This document shows, piece after piece, positions 1 to 8,777 of a DNA stretch of 64,000 bases (the first letter of the stretch is position 1; each line of letters opens with the position of its first letter). Source of the stretch: Alistipes indistinctus YIT 12060. GTDB lineage: Bacteria > Bacteroidota > Bacteroidia > Bacteroidales > Rikenellaceae. The stretch is from contig NZ_CP102250.1 of assembly GCF_025144995.1 (NCBI RefSeq), positions 2,046,001 to 2,110,000 of the forward strand, given 5' to 3'. A program made the position numbers and the translations under genes. The notes under the pieces are model-generated. The model was not told the origin of the DNA. It searched no databases and saw nothing but the letters and a program-made list of their open reading frames with translations.

Positions 1-1
1 A

Positions 2-664
2 ATCGGCCAACTGTGCCGGAAATACGGGCTGAAACTGGTCGAAGACAACGCACAGGCGCACGGCTGCCTCTACCGCGGCCGGCGAACCGGATCGCTCGGC
101 GCCGCCGCCGGGCACAGCTTCTACCCGGGCAAGAACCTCGGAGCACTGGGCGATGCCGGAGGAGTAACCACGGACGACGACGAACTGGCCGCCACAGTGC
201 GCGCACTGGCCAATTACGGCTCAACACAAAAATATGTTTTCCGGTACACCGGCCGCAACAGTCGACTCGATGAAATCGAAGCCGCCATACTCGACGCGAA
301 ACTCTACCATCTGGACGCAGACAACACGCACCGTCGGACCATCGCAAATTATTACCTGTCGCATATCAATAATCCGAAAATCGTACTGCCGAACGTACCG
401 GACTCCGACGCACACGTATTCCATATCTTCCCGATCCGTTGCGCTGATAGGGACGAGTTGCAGCGGTATCTGACCGAAAATGGAGTTCAAACCATCATTC
501 ACTATCCCATTCCACCCCACAAGCAAGAATGTTACCGTGCATGGAACGACCGTTCCTATCCGATTACCGAGCGGATTCATCGCGAGGAGCTTAGCTTACC
601 AATCAGCCCGGTTATGGAGCGGACCGAGGCGGAGGTAGTCGTGCGGCTGCTCAATAATTTTTAA
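2..664 (+). CDS. DegT/DnrJ/EryC1/StrS sugar aminotransferase, C-terminal part
   Basis: PLP-dependent nucleotide-sugar aminotransferase; the family adds an amino group to a 3- or 4-keto sugar nucleotide during surface polysaccharide synthesis. The gene enters from the left edge, so about 150 N-terminal residues of a roughly 370-residue family are missing and 220 are visible. Visible residue 15 is the Asp of the EDNAQAHG motif that contacts the PLP ring nitrogen. Lys44 in [16 protein letters not shown] is the expected Schiff-base lysine. The C-terminal motif [11 protein letters not shown] is typical of the family. The exact substrate cannot be told from the sequence. It heads the visible part of the polysaccharide locus. 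Confidence 0.93.
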   Translation: MGQLCRKYGLKLVEDNAQAHGCLYRGRRTGSLGAAAGHSFYPGKNLGALGDAGGVTTDDDELAATVRALANYGSTQKYVFRYTGRNSRLDEIEAAILDAKLYHLDADNTHRRTIANYYLSHINNPKIVLPNVPDSDAHVFHIFPIRCADRDELQRYLTENGVQTIIHYPIPPHKQECYRAWNDRSYPITERIHREELSLPISPVMERTEAEVVVRLLNNF

Positions 665-672
665 ATCGGTAA

Positions 673-801
673 ATTAGATCAGAAATATCGATCGTTATGC
701 CTGTGTACAACACCGAGCCGTTCCTCGATGAGACGATCCGCTCGGTAGCGGAACAATCGTTCGGGGTTCTTCCCGGCACTTCATTTTTAACAATCGTATA
801 A
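673..801 (+). pseudogene. 5' remnant of a family 2 glycosyltransferase
   Basis: The gap between the aminotransferase and the next gene encodes, from about position 682, EISIVMPVYNTEPFLDETI followed by RSVAEQSF. This is the canonical N-terminus of a GT-A fold family 2 glycosyltransferase. The ATG at 697 (or an upstream start) opens the frame. After RSVAEQSF the family signature ends and an in-frame TAA follows at 799-801. About 250 or more residues that should follow, including the DDGS and DXD motifs, are absent. I read this as the stump of a deleted glycosyltransferase gene, left when the locus was rearranged. Confidence 0.72.
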
Positions 802-810
802 ATAGCGATC

Positions 811-1806
811 ATGGTACACCATAAAGTCTTCATCAGCACTCCTCATGGCCGATATAACAAGTTTTCCCTCGGTATAAAAAAAGTTTTATCTCCTTGTTTA
901 GACTTACTGTATAGACAGATCATCCGACATAAAAAACAGGATACGGCCGATAAGCCTTATTATCTGTCGGTTTGTGCTATCTTCAAGAACGAGGGGTCGA
1001 TTCTCAGAGAGTGGATTGAATACCATTTGCTGGTCGGTGTCGATCACTTTTTCCTGTACAACAACTTCAGCGATGACAACTACCGCGAAATTCTGGCCCC
1101 ATATATCGAACGAGGAGTCGTCGACCTGATCGATTGGCCCGTTCCCCAAGGACAGTTTCCTGCCTACGAGGACTGCTGGCAAAAATTTCGTGAGACGACT
1201 CGCTGGATTGCGCTGATCGATCTCGACGAGTTTCTATGCCCTGTCTACGAAACCTCGGTCGGGACATGGCTCGAAAAGTACGAAAAATATCCCTCGGTAA
1301 TCGTCTATTGGAAAATGTTCGGGACCTCGGGAAGGATCGAACATGATCCCGAACAGTTGACTATCGAACAATACACGGTCTGCTGGGACAAAATGTATAA
1401 CGAAGGAAAAGTAATCATCAATACAGGTTGGTCTTTTTCGAAAATATATCATCATATCATTTATGCCAATTACAAAATCGGTCCCTTTCATTTTCATTTA
1501 TGGATACCTCCGGTCAATGAGTTCGGTAAATTCATTCGTTGGGAGCAGATACATCGAACCCGGCGAAATGCTACAGTCGACAATATATCCTTCCAACTTA
1601 ACCATTATTGGAGCCGGGCTTACATGATGCACTACCGAAAGAAAGAGAAAGGTTCCATGTGCGAAAATTATCGGCATTCGATGCGGCAGTTCTTCAACAG
1701 TGAGCACCGCAACCGGGCAGTCGATTATAAAATATTCCGCTTTCTGATCGAGCTTAAGCTGGCCTTGGGAATGGGCCCCAAAGACATGTCATGCAACAGG
1801 GAATGA
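811..1806 (+). CDS. GT92-like (DUF23/Glyco_tranf_2_4) glycosyltransferase
   Basis: Protein of 331 residues. Residues 50-62 (YYLSVCAIFKNEG) and 66-110 (EWIEYHLLVGVDHFFLYNN onward) match the start of family 92/DUF23 glycosyltransferases. Residues 137-140 (DLDE in WIALIDLDEFL) are the likely metal-binding DXD motif of the GT-A fold. There is no signal peptide, so it probably acts on the cytoplasmic face of the inner membrane on a lipid-linked glycan. The 3' end overlaps the flippase start, indicating translational coupling. Donor and acceptor are unknown. The GT92 versus Glyco_tranf_2_4 assignment is by motif memory only. Confidence 0.8.
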   Translation: MVHHKVFISTPHGRYNKFSLGIKKVLSPCLDLLYRQIIRHKKQDTADKPYYLSVCAIFKNEGSILREWIEYHLLVGVDHFFLYNNFSDDNYREILAPYIERGVVDLIDWPVPQGQFPAYEDCWQKFRETTRWIALIDLDEFLCPVYETSVGTWLEKYEKYPSVIVYWKMFGTSGRIEHDPEQLTIEQYTVCWDKMYNEGKVIINTGWSFSKIYHHIIYANYKIGPFHFHLWIPPVNEFGKFIRWEQIHRTRRNATVDNISFQLNHYWSRAYMMHYRKKEKGSMCENYRHSMRQFFNSEHRNRAVDYKIFRFLIELKLALGMGPKDMSCNRE

Positions 1807-3311
1807 CAGAAAACACGTCCGGCGCAGACACCTCGTACGAGCAGGCACTCAAGTCGACCGGAATCGTCGGGGGCGCGCAGTTTCTCACGATCCTGATTAC
1901 GGTCGTCAAGACCAAGATCGTCGCCCTGCTGCTGGGGCCTGCCGGCGTCGGCGTGCTCGGCTTGTTGCAGGGTATTGTCGACATGGTCCGCAATGCGACG
2001 GGACTGGGCATACATTTCAGCGCGGTCAAAGACGTTGCGGCGGCGAATGCGTCGCGCGACGGACAGCGGATAGGGCGGACCATCCGGATTCTCCGGCGGT
2101 GGGTCTGGGGTACCGGTCTGCTGGGCATGACGGTCGCCATCGCGTTGAGTATCCCGCTTAGTCGGTTCTCGTTCGGGAGTGCGGAATATGCCGTACCGAT
2201 TGTTCTGGTTTCGGTAGTTCTGCTGCTGACCAGTTTGCAAGAGGGGCAGCTCGCCCTGCTACAAGGCCTGCGCATGATCGGCAAGATGGCGAAAGCGAAA
2301 GTCGCAGGAGCCGTAGCCGGATTCGTTCTCACCGTACCGATGTACTGGTGGCTGGGTGTGAAGGGAATCGTCCCCGCCATGATCCTGACGGCGGCGGCGA
2401 TGCTTGCCATTTCATGGTGGTTTGTCCGAGGCATCCGGGTCGAACCTGCCAAGCTTACGCCGAAGGAAACGTTTCGGGGCGGTCTGTCGATCGCCAAGCT
2501 GGGTTTTTTCATCGTTGTTACCACTTTTGCGTCGACGGCTACTATGTATATCGTCCGTTCATTCGTCTCGCAAAAGATGGGAACGGATGGCGTCGGAATG
2601 TTTCAGGCTGCATGGAACATTTCAAATGTATACGTAGGATTGATTACGAGTGCTATGCTGGCCGATTTCTTCCCGCGCCTGAGCGAAAGGAGCAACGACC
2701 ACGCCGCCATGGCCCGGCTTACTAATGAGCAGGGGGAGATCGCTCTGATTATCGGTGCGCCGATGGTCGCCGGCATTCTGCTGTTCATTCCTGCCGTACT
2801 GAACATTCTTTACTCGTCGCAATTCATGGCCGCTACGGCTATTCTGCAATGGCAAATGGCGGGAGCCTTCACCGGATTCCTTGCATGGCCGCTCGGCGTA
2901 ATTTTTCTGGCAAAAGGGAAGGGACACTACTGTATCCTTACCGACGGAGTATGGTGTGCGGCATATCTCAGTATCGTTTTTGCCGGATGGAACCGGTTCG
3001 GGCTCGAAATTCTCGGTATCGCGGCCATTTGCAGCAGTTTTGCCAAGCTCGTGCTGGTATATGTCCTTGTCCGGACGCAGTTCCGGTTCCGTTGGTCCCG
3101 GCGCAATCTCAGGCTGATCGGCCTGTACGGCGGACTGATCGCCGGAGCGCTGCTTACGGTGCTTCTCGCCTCGGGATGGGTCAAATATGCGATAGGCGGA
3201 GCGATCGTACTTATCGTATGCTGCATTTCGTACAGGCACCTGAACGAGGTCGTTGCCGTATCGTCGCTAATAACTCAGATACGGCGAAGAATCGGCGGGA
3301 AGCGTTCGTAA
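1803..3311 (+). CDS. wzx: O-antigen/capsule repeat-unit flippase (Wzx-like, MATE/MOP superfamily)
   Basis: About 502 residues, very hydrophobic with roughly 12-14 predicted membrane helices and short charged loops. This is the shape of polysaccharide translocases that flip undecaprenyl-linked repeat units to the periplasm. The N-terminus (YEQALKSTGIVGGAQFLTI) and KTKIVALLLGPAGVGVLGLLQ resemble Bacteroidetes O-antigen translocases. I chose ATG 1803 because its ATGA overlaps the preceding stop, the pattern used elsewhere in this locus. An ATG at 1791 would add four residues. It pairs functionally with the EpsG-like polymerase downstream. Confidence 0.88.
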   Translation: MTENTSGADTSYEQALKSTGIVGGAQFLTILITVVKTKIVALLLGPAGVGVLGLLQGIVDMVRNATGLGIHFSAVKDVAAANASRDGQRIGRTIRILRRWVWGTGLLGMTVAIALSIPLSRFSFGSAEYAVPIVLVSVVLLLTSLQEGQLALLQGLRMIGKMAKAKVAGAVAGFVLTVPMYWWLGVKGIVPAMILTAAAMLAISWWFVRGIRVEPAKLTPKETFRGGLSIAKLGFFIVVTTFASTATMYIVRSFVSQKMGTDGVGMFQAAWNISNVYVGLITSAMLADFFPRLSERSNDHAAMARLTNEQGEIALIIGAPMVAGILLFIPAVLNILYSSQFMAATAILQWQMAGAFTGFLAWPLGVIFLAKGKGHYCILTDGVWCAAYLSIVFAGWNRFGLEILGIAAICSSFAKLVLVYVLVRTQFRFRWSRRNLRLIGLYGGLIAGALLTVLLASGWVKYAIGGAIVLIVCCISYRHLNEVVAVSSLITQIRRRIGGKRS

Positions 3312-3359
3312 ATCCATTCCGGCCGGGTAGCCCGGTCAGAAAGTTTCATCTCGAAAAAT

Positions 3360-4865
3360 ATGAAACCGACTATCCGCGACATCCGGCGTTGCTACTCGAA
3401 AATCAAGCAACTGGCCCGAACCGCTATATCTGAAAGGGACTACAACCGGGCCGCCGGGGAACTGGCCTTGTCAGCCCGGATCGCCTATCTGTTCAACTGG
3501 ATATATAGCGATCCCGAAACGGACGACATGATCCGCACGATCGGCCGGGCGCTTTTCGTCGAAAAGCCTCCCGAGTCGCGACAGACCGCCAGATACGCCA
3601 TGTACAATTCGTTCGGCCGAGAAAACAGGGGACTCACCCAGCAGTACATCCGGGCATTGCGGGCGTTGCAGGTCGAGTTTCTTTACATCTTTGAGGACCG
3701 TTCCAAGGCGATGGCGGGCGTCGAGAGCGATCTGGCCGCTTGCGGCGACCGAGTCGAAATTTTCGAGATAACCCCGTCGCTCCCCACGACGGAGCAGGCG
3801 AAACAGTTGCACCGGAAACTGCGCGAGTATGCCCCGCAGGTCCTTCTGATACAGGTAGCGCCTTGGTCGGTCACGCCGCTTATCGCTTTTTCCGCTTTGC
3901 CGGAAATCACGAAATACAACATAAATCTCACCGACCACGCTTTCTGGTTGGGTAGCGGTATCTTCGACCGTAACATCGAGTTCAGGGATTTCGGCTGGAC
4001 GATCTCGTTGGAAAAACGCAGGTTCGCCACGTCGCAACTTTTCATGCTGCCTTATTATCCCATTCTCAACGAAGCCCCGTTTGAAGGATTTCCTGCCGAA
4101 GTCCCGGTCGGTAGCGTCAAAATCTTTTCGGGGGGGAGCTATTATAAGATTTATGGCGGAAAGGGACTCTATTTCGATCTTGTCAAGCGGACGCTGGACG
4201 AGAATCCCGATGCCGTGCTGCTGTATGCCGGCGACGGCGATGCGCGCATCTTCCGGGAGTTCATTCGTAGCAACGGTTTCCAGCGACGGGTGTTCCTGCT
4301 CGGAAGCCGACGCGACATCAATGCCGTTTTTCGCGCATGCGACATTTACATGGGAACTTACCCGATCGGCGGGGGGCTCATGTCGCAGTATGCGGCCGTG
4401 AACGGCAAACCGGTTCTCGCCTACGCCTCGGAGAAATGCCCATCGGCTTTCGTCGAAACAGTCGTCTGTCACAAGGCGCGCTTGAAAATCACGCATACCG
4501 ATGTCGAATCTTTTGCCCGTCATGCCCGGGCGCTGTGCTCCGACCCTGCGCTGCGAGCCGAAGAAGGGAGTAGGCTGAAGCAGTGCATCACCTCGCCGGA
4601 CGAGTTCGCCGAGGGTCTGCGCAATCTGTTGGCCGGATACGCTCGTCCGCATAGCGGGAGCCGGGTCGGCATTGACTACCGAAAGCGGCTCGACTTTTAC
4701 TACGAGGCCGAAAATAGCAATCGTTGGAGTGAATTCGCCATGCTGCTTCTCAGCCAGTACGGAATCTGGGCGTTTCGCTATTTCCCGTTGGCGGCGCTCA
4801 AGACGGTACCTGGAACGCTGTACCGCTACGGCATAGAACAGTTCAAAAAATATCTGAAACGATGA
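3360..4865 (+). CDS. GT-B fold glycosyltransferase-like protein
   Basis: Protein of 501 residues without signal peptide or membrane helix. The C-terminal half looks like the nucleotide-sugar domain of a GT-B enzyme: a beta strand and glycine-rich turn near KIFSGGSYYKIYGGKG, then AVLLYAGDGD, VFLLGSRRDINAVFRACDIY, and a Gly-rich GGGLMSQYAAVNGKPVLAY segment where GT4/GT1 enzymes carry their EX7E-type region. The N-terminal 230 residues are less recognisable. Donor and linkage are unknown. It sits 48 bases after the flippase and overlaps the acetyltransferase by ATGA at 4862, so it belongs to the operon. Confidence 0.7.
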   Translation: MKPTIRDIRRCYSKIKQLARTAISERDYNRAAGELALSARIAYLFNWIYSDPETDDMIRTIGRALFVEKPPESRQTARYAMYNSFGRENRGLTQQYIRALRALQVEFLYIFEDRSKAMAGVESDLAACGDRVEIFEITPSLPTTEQAKQLHRKLREYAPQVLLIQVAPWSVTPLIAFSALPEITKYNINLTDHAFWLGSGIFDRNIEFRDFGWTISLEKRRFATSQLFMLPYYPILNEAPFEGFPAEVPVGSVKIFSGGSYYKIYGGKGLYFDLVKRTLDENPDAVLLYAGDGDARIFREFIRSNGFQRRVFLLGSRRDINAVFRACDIYMGTYPIGGGLMSQYAAVNGKPVLAYASEKCPSAFVETVVCHKARLKITHTDVESFARHARALCSDPALRAEEGSRLKQCITSPDEFAEGLRNLLAGYARPHSGSRVGIDYRKRLDFYYEAENSNRWSEFAMLLLSQYGIWAFRYFPLAALKTVPGTLYRYGIEQFKKYLKR

Positions 4866-5536
4866 TCGATACAATCAAGACCTTACTGAGAGGGATCGGC
4901 AGAGCCGGATCTTACCTCGTTCCCTATCGGAGCGGCGGACGCCTGAGCACGCTCGGGGACTATCTGTACACGGCTTGGCTGGCACGCCATTTCAAACACA
5001 TAGGCGCCAATGTCTATATCCGGCGGCCCGTATCGCTGAAAGGCGGAAAGTACATATCGATCGGAAGCCATAGCGTGATTCAGAAAGGATGCATACTCAA
5101 CGCGTGGGATCGATACGGCGACCAGTCTTTCACGCCGGAGATTGCGATCGGCGAACATGTTTCGATCGGCGAATGGAGTCACTTGTCGGCTATCCGGGCG
5201 ATCCGCATCGGAAATTACGTGCTCACGGGCCGTCGGGTTACGATCGTCGACAACTCGCACGGCCGAGGTACTTCAGAGGAGCTGGGAATGCACCCGGAGG
5301 ACCAGCCCCTTTATTCGAAAGGTGTCGTAACGATCGGAAACAACGTGTGGATTGCCGATAAGGTGACGATCCTGTCCGGCGTTACTATCGGAGACAACTC
5401 CATGATCGGAGCCAATGCCGTAGTTACGCACGACATTCCGGCAGGGGTAATCGCCGCCGGAGTGCCGGCCCGCGTCATCCGTCAGATCAGCCAGTCGCAA
5501 AATAACTCTGAGAAACAGGGTTCCCTCGATTCATAA
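4862..5536 (+). CDS. Hexapeptide-repeat acyltransferase (LbH, maa/WcaF-like)
   Basis: Protein of 224 residues. From about residue 50 to 215 it consists of hexapeptide turns ([LIV]-G-X4), such as ISIGSHSVIQKG, VTIGNNVWIADKVTILSGVTIGDNSMIGANAVVT, ending in the classic IPAGVIAAGVPARVIR. These form a left-handed beta-helix used by trimeric O-acetyltransferases, with acetyl-CoA as the usual donor. The HG pair in DNSHGRGT is a good candidate for the catalytic histidine region. It probably acetylates a sugar of the repeat unit. Its start overlaps the previous stop (ATGA). Confidence 0.9.
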   Translation: MIDTIKTLLRGIGRAGSYLVPYRSGGRLSTLGDYLYTAWLARHFKHIGANVYIRRPVSLKGGKYISIGSHSVIQKGCILNAWDRYGDQSFTPEIAIGEHVSIGEWSHLSAIRAIRIGNYVLTGRRVTIVDNSHGRGTSEELGMHPEDQPLYSKGVVTIGNNVWIADKVTILSGVTIGDNSMIGANAVVTHDIPAGVIAAGVPARVIRQISQSQNNSEKQGSLDS

Positions 5537-5557
5537 ACCCTCAACCGAAATACCGCT

Positions 5558-6622
5558 GTGAAAGCAAGAATCATTGCATTTTACCTGCCTCAGTACCACC
5601 CGATTCCGGAAAATGACGCGTGGTGGGGCAAAGGGTTCACCGAATGGACCAATGTGGGCAAGGCGAAGCCCTTGTATCGCGGACATTATCAGCCTCGGGT
5701 GCCGGCCGACCTGGGATACTACGATCTGAGGGTCCCCGAAACCAGACAGGCGCAGGCCGATATGGCGCGATCCTATGGCGTCGAAGGCTTTATGTACTGG
5801 CACTATTGGTTCGGCGGCGGCAAGCGCCTGCTGGAGCGTCCGTTCAACGAAGTTCTCGCCAGAGGCGAGCCGGATTTTCCTTTCGCTCTCGCGTGGGCCA
5901 ACGAGACATGGAAAGGCTTTGCTCACGGTCTCACTAACCGCAACACGCTGATCGAACAGCGTTATTTGGGCGAGCAAGATTACATTGACCATTTCCATGC
6001 CGTGCTGCCCGCTTTCCGGGACAGGCGGTACATTACCGTGGACGGGAAGCCTTTGTTCATGGTCTACAAGCCGCTTCAGCATCCCGACATGCCGGCTTTT
6101 GTCGGGCTATGGCAGCGGCTTGCCCGGGAGAACGGGCTGCCGGGAATCTATTTTGTCGGGCAGGCAGACGTAGGACAAGAACAGAAAATACTCCGTTTGG
6201 GTATGGATGCTGCCTGCATTTTCCGAATGATGGAATGCGTCAATCGTCGGCCGTTTTTCAAAAAAGCCGTTCAACGCATCAAGATCAATCTTTTCAAGCA
6301 TCCTCGCGTATTTCGGTATGCCGAAGCGGCCCGATGGTTTGTCGGACCCGAAGATGCGCGCGACGACATCATCCCCACGATTTACTCAGGTTGGGACCAT
6401 ACTCCCCGAAGCGGGTGTGAAGGAACGGTTTTCAGTCATTATACGCCTGATGTATTCGAGCGACATGTCGAGCAGGTGCTTCGTGCCGTAGAGAATAAGC
6501 CCGCTTCGCTGAAAATCGTTTTTGTCAAATCGTGGAACGAGTGGGGAGAAGGCAATTATATGGAACCAGACCGAAGATATGGGCTGCAATTTCTTGAACG
6601 GCTCAAAAAATGCGTGGAATGA
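5558..6622 (+). CDS. WbsX / glycoside hydrolase family 99-like protein of polysaccharide loci
   Basis: Protein of 354 residues starting at GTG. The opening MKARIIAFYLPQYHPIPEND, followed by WWGKGFTEWTNV, and later GVEGFMYWHYWFGGGKRLLERP and FPFALAWANETW, are hallmarks of the WbsX family (glycosyltransferase WbsX, GH99-like fold). The end KSWNEWGEGNYMEPD is also characteristic. Such proteins are common in O-antigen and capsule loci, but their reaction is poorly established; transferase and hydrolase have both been proposed. No signal peptide is seen, which suits a cytoplasmic biosynthetic role. It precedes the next glycosyltransferase with an ATGA overlap. Confidence 0.9.
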   Translation: MKARIIAFYLPQYHPIPENDAWWGKGFTEWTNVGKAKPLYRGHYQPRVPADLGYYDLRVPETRQAQADMARSYGVEGFMYWHYWFGGGKRLLERPFNEVLARGEPDFPFALAWANETWKGFAHGLTNRNTLIEQRYLGEQDYIDHFHAVLPAFRDRRYITVDGKPLFMVYKPLQHPDMPAFVGLWQRLARENGLPGIYFVGQADVGQEQKILRLGMDAACIFRMMECVNRRPFFKKAVQRIKINLFKHPRVFRYAEAARWFVGPEDARDDIIPTIYSGWDHTPRSGCEGTVFSHYTPDVFERHVEQVLRAVENKPASLKIVFVKSWNEWGEGNYMEPDRRYGLQFLERLKKCVE

Positions 6623-7734
6623 CAATGGCGAGAATACTTTTTATTTCATCGAACTTAGCCTCGTCGCTCCACGGCGGATGGCAATGTGCGAGCCGCAACC
6701 TCGAGTCGATGAAGCGGATAGCGGGAGAAGGAGCGGTTGACTGCGAGATACTGCCTCCGTTCACGGTCAATAGTAGGGCGAACCCGGTGAAACGGCTGTG
6801 GCATGCTCTCAGCGCCTTGACGCGCGTAATATTTACGTTCAGAATAAACGGTTCGTCTTTAGGCAGGGAGCGGCGGATCATCGAAAAGCTCAAGCAGCAA
6901 AGTTACACTCATATTTTTGTCGACTCGTCGCTGAACGGCTTGCTGATACGGAAAATAAAAAAACGGACGGACGTTCGGGTGATCGTGTTTTTCCATAATT
7001 GTGAGTTTTCTTTTATCAGACGCCATCTGCAGTCGGGAAATGTCGGATCGGTATTCAGACTGCTACCCGCCTTCGTCAACGAGAAGTTAAGTGTCCGCTA
7101 TGCTGACTGTACCGTCGCATTGAACCGTCGTGACGGAAAGTTGATAGAAAAACTGTACGGTATTCCGCACGCATTGCGCATCATCCCCATCTCGCTGCAC
7201 GATCGTTTCAGGCATTTCCACCGATTGACGCAAGACGGAGATACTGCGACAGAAAAAGTGCGTACGGCTCTTTTCATCGGAAGTAATTTCTACGCCAACC
7301 GATCGGGAATCGAATGGTTTATAGCCCACGTATTGCCCTTGGTTGACATCCGGCTGGTCATCGCAGGCAAAGGCATGGACCAGCTTCCTGTCGGAACTCA
7401 TCCCCAGATAGAGCTGCATGGTAGCGCTCCCTCATTGGAGGCGTTCTATGCGCGAGCCGATTTTGTGATCGCTCCGATTTTTACAGGAGGGGGCATGAAG
7501 GTCAAGATCGCAGAAGCCTTGATGTACGACAAGCCTATCATTGGCACCGCGGAAGCACTCGAGGGCTATGAACGTGCGGATTCGATCGTAGTTTGCAATA
7601 CGGCGAGCGAATTCGTCTCGGCAATCCGAACATTTGCTACATCTCCTGCGCTCACGGGTTCGCGGCGGCTTTTTCTCGATCGGTATTCATTCGACGCCAC
7701 GCTTCCTCTGTTCAAGACCTTGCTCGAATGTTAG
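6619..7734 (+). CDS. Glycosyltransferase family 4-like (GT-B)
   Basis: About 371 residues. The N-terminus MARILFISSNLASSLHGGW is a typical GT-B acceptor-domain opening. The C-terminal half has the donor-domain pattern: ALFIGSNFYANRSGIEWFI, LVIAGKGMDQL, FYARADFVIAPIFTGGGMKVKIAEALMYDKPIIGT, in which E529-type glutamates of the EX7E motif (here in KIAEALMYDKPIIGTAEAL) contact the nucleotide sugar. I chose ATG 6619, which overlaps the previous TGA, over the ATG at 6610. The 3' end overlaps the EpsG-like gene by seven bases. Acceptor and donor sugars are unknown. Confidence 0.87.
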   Translation: MTMARILFISSNLASSLHGGWQCASRNLESMKRIAGEGAVDCEILPPFTVNSRANPVKRLWHALSALTRVIFTFRINGSSLGRERRIIEKLKQQSYTHIFVDSSLNGLLIRKIKKRTDVRVIVFFHNCEFSFIRRHLQSGNVGSVFRLLPAFVNEKLSVRYADCTVALNRRDGKLIEKLYGIPHALRIIPISLHDRFRHFHRLTQDGDTATEKVRTALFIGSNFYANRSGIEWFIAHVLPLVDIRLVIAGKGMDQLPVGTHPQIELHGSAPSLEAFYARADFVIAPIFTGGGMKVKIAEALMYDKPIIGTAEALEGYERADSIVVCNTASEFVSAIRTFATSPALTGSRRLFLDRYSFDATLPLFKTLLEC

Positions 7735-8777
7735 TTTATCTATCGGTATTCACTACTGCTCTGGGATTGCTTTGCATAGGTAACCGGCGCAATATCCCGG
7801 TCGCCGTATGGATGAGCTTGGGCCTGCTGATCGTGTTCTCGGGTCTTCGATATGGCGTCGGAATCGATTTTCCAGCTTATTGGGACCTTTATCGAGGAAA
7901 TGAATATTCGCAGTCGGAGGCTGGCTTCAGATTACTTTGCGGCATCCTCACTAGGCTGGGTTTTGGTCCGCAAACGATGTTTTTGGCTACGAGCGCTATC
8001 GTAGTCGTCTTTGTCTACAAAGCGGCAGTCTATTATGATAAGACTCACGTCTGTTTCGCCTTTTTTGTTTTCCTATTCGCCGGTACGTTCCTCGAAAGTT
8101 TGAATCTGGTCAGACAGTATGTAGCTATCGCCCTTTTTTTCTGGGGATCGCGATATATCGTCGGCCGGTCGCCGACAAAATACATGCTCGTCGTGCTGGC
8201 CGCGTCTTTATTTCATATTTCAGCGCTCGTATTGCTCCCTTTCTACTGGTTGCTCCGCATACGTTTTCCGGGTTGGCTGCTGTTCGGGATCCTTGGCTTT
8301 TCGCTCGTATTGAGCTTCATCTTTCCTCTCAAGGGGCTGATAAGTATGATTCCTCGCTACGGCCAGTACCTGACTCTTTACAGCGAGGCCAATCAAACCA
8401 CAGCGCTTGGACTCGGCTATTTCTCGAAGCTGCTGATAGCATTTGCGGTCATTCTGTTCAGGAAAAAGTTGCTTGGCGTAGAGGCGGTCAAATATACCGT
8501 CGTCATGAATGGTTTTATCTTCTATGTGGCGCTGATGACCCTGTTTAACGATTTCATGGTATTTCTGCGTATTTCGTACTACTTCCATATTTTCATCATT
8601 CTGTTGCTTCCGAGGCTCGCCATGCCGTTTACATACCGCTCGCGCCCGATCGTTCTCGGCATAGCGTCGGCCTACTGTCTGCTTTTGTGCTTCCTGTCGC
8701 TTAAGGCGTCGGATGCGTACATGATTCCTTATCGGACCAATCTCGATTTATGGACGACAGCTACACCTTTGCGATGA
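7728..8777 (+). CDS. EpsG-like polysaccharide polymerase (Wzy-type membrane protein)
   Basis: About 349 residues with roughly ten hydrophobic helices. The segment FSGLRYGVGIDFPAYWDLYR close to the N-terminus is the usual EpsG-family signature, a short Arg- and Asp-containing loop after the second helix. EpsG/Wzy proteins polymerise undecaprenyl-linked repeat units on the outer face of the inner membrane. The open frame extends upstream to 7593, but that stretch lies inside the previous glycosyltransferase gene. The ATG at 7728, seven bases before the preceding stop ends, is the natural start. The 3' end overlaps the next gene by ATGA. Confidence 0.85.
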   Translation: MLVYLSVFTTALGLLCIGNRRNIPVAVWMSLGLLIVFSGLRYGVGIDFPAYWDLYRGNEYSQSEAGFRLLCGILTRLGFGPQTMFLATSAIVVVFVYKAAVYYDKTHVCFAFFVFLFAGTFLESLNLVRQYVAIALFFWGSRYIVGRSPTKYMLVVLAASLFHISALVLLPFYWLLRIRFPGWLLFGILGFSLVLSFIFPLKGLISMIPRYGQYLTLYSEANQTTALGLGYFSKLLIAFAVILFRKKLLGVEAVKYTVVMNGFIFYVALMTLFNDFMVFLRISYYFHIFIILLLPRLAMPFTYRSRPIVLGIASAYCLLLCFLSLKASDAYMIPYRTNLDLWTTATPLR

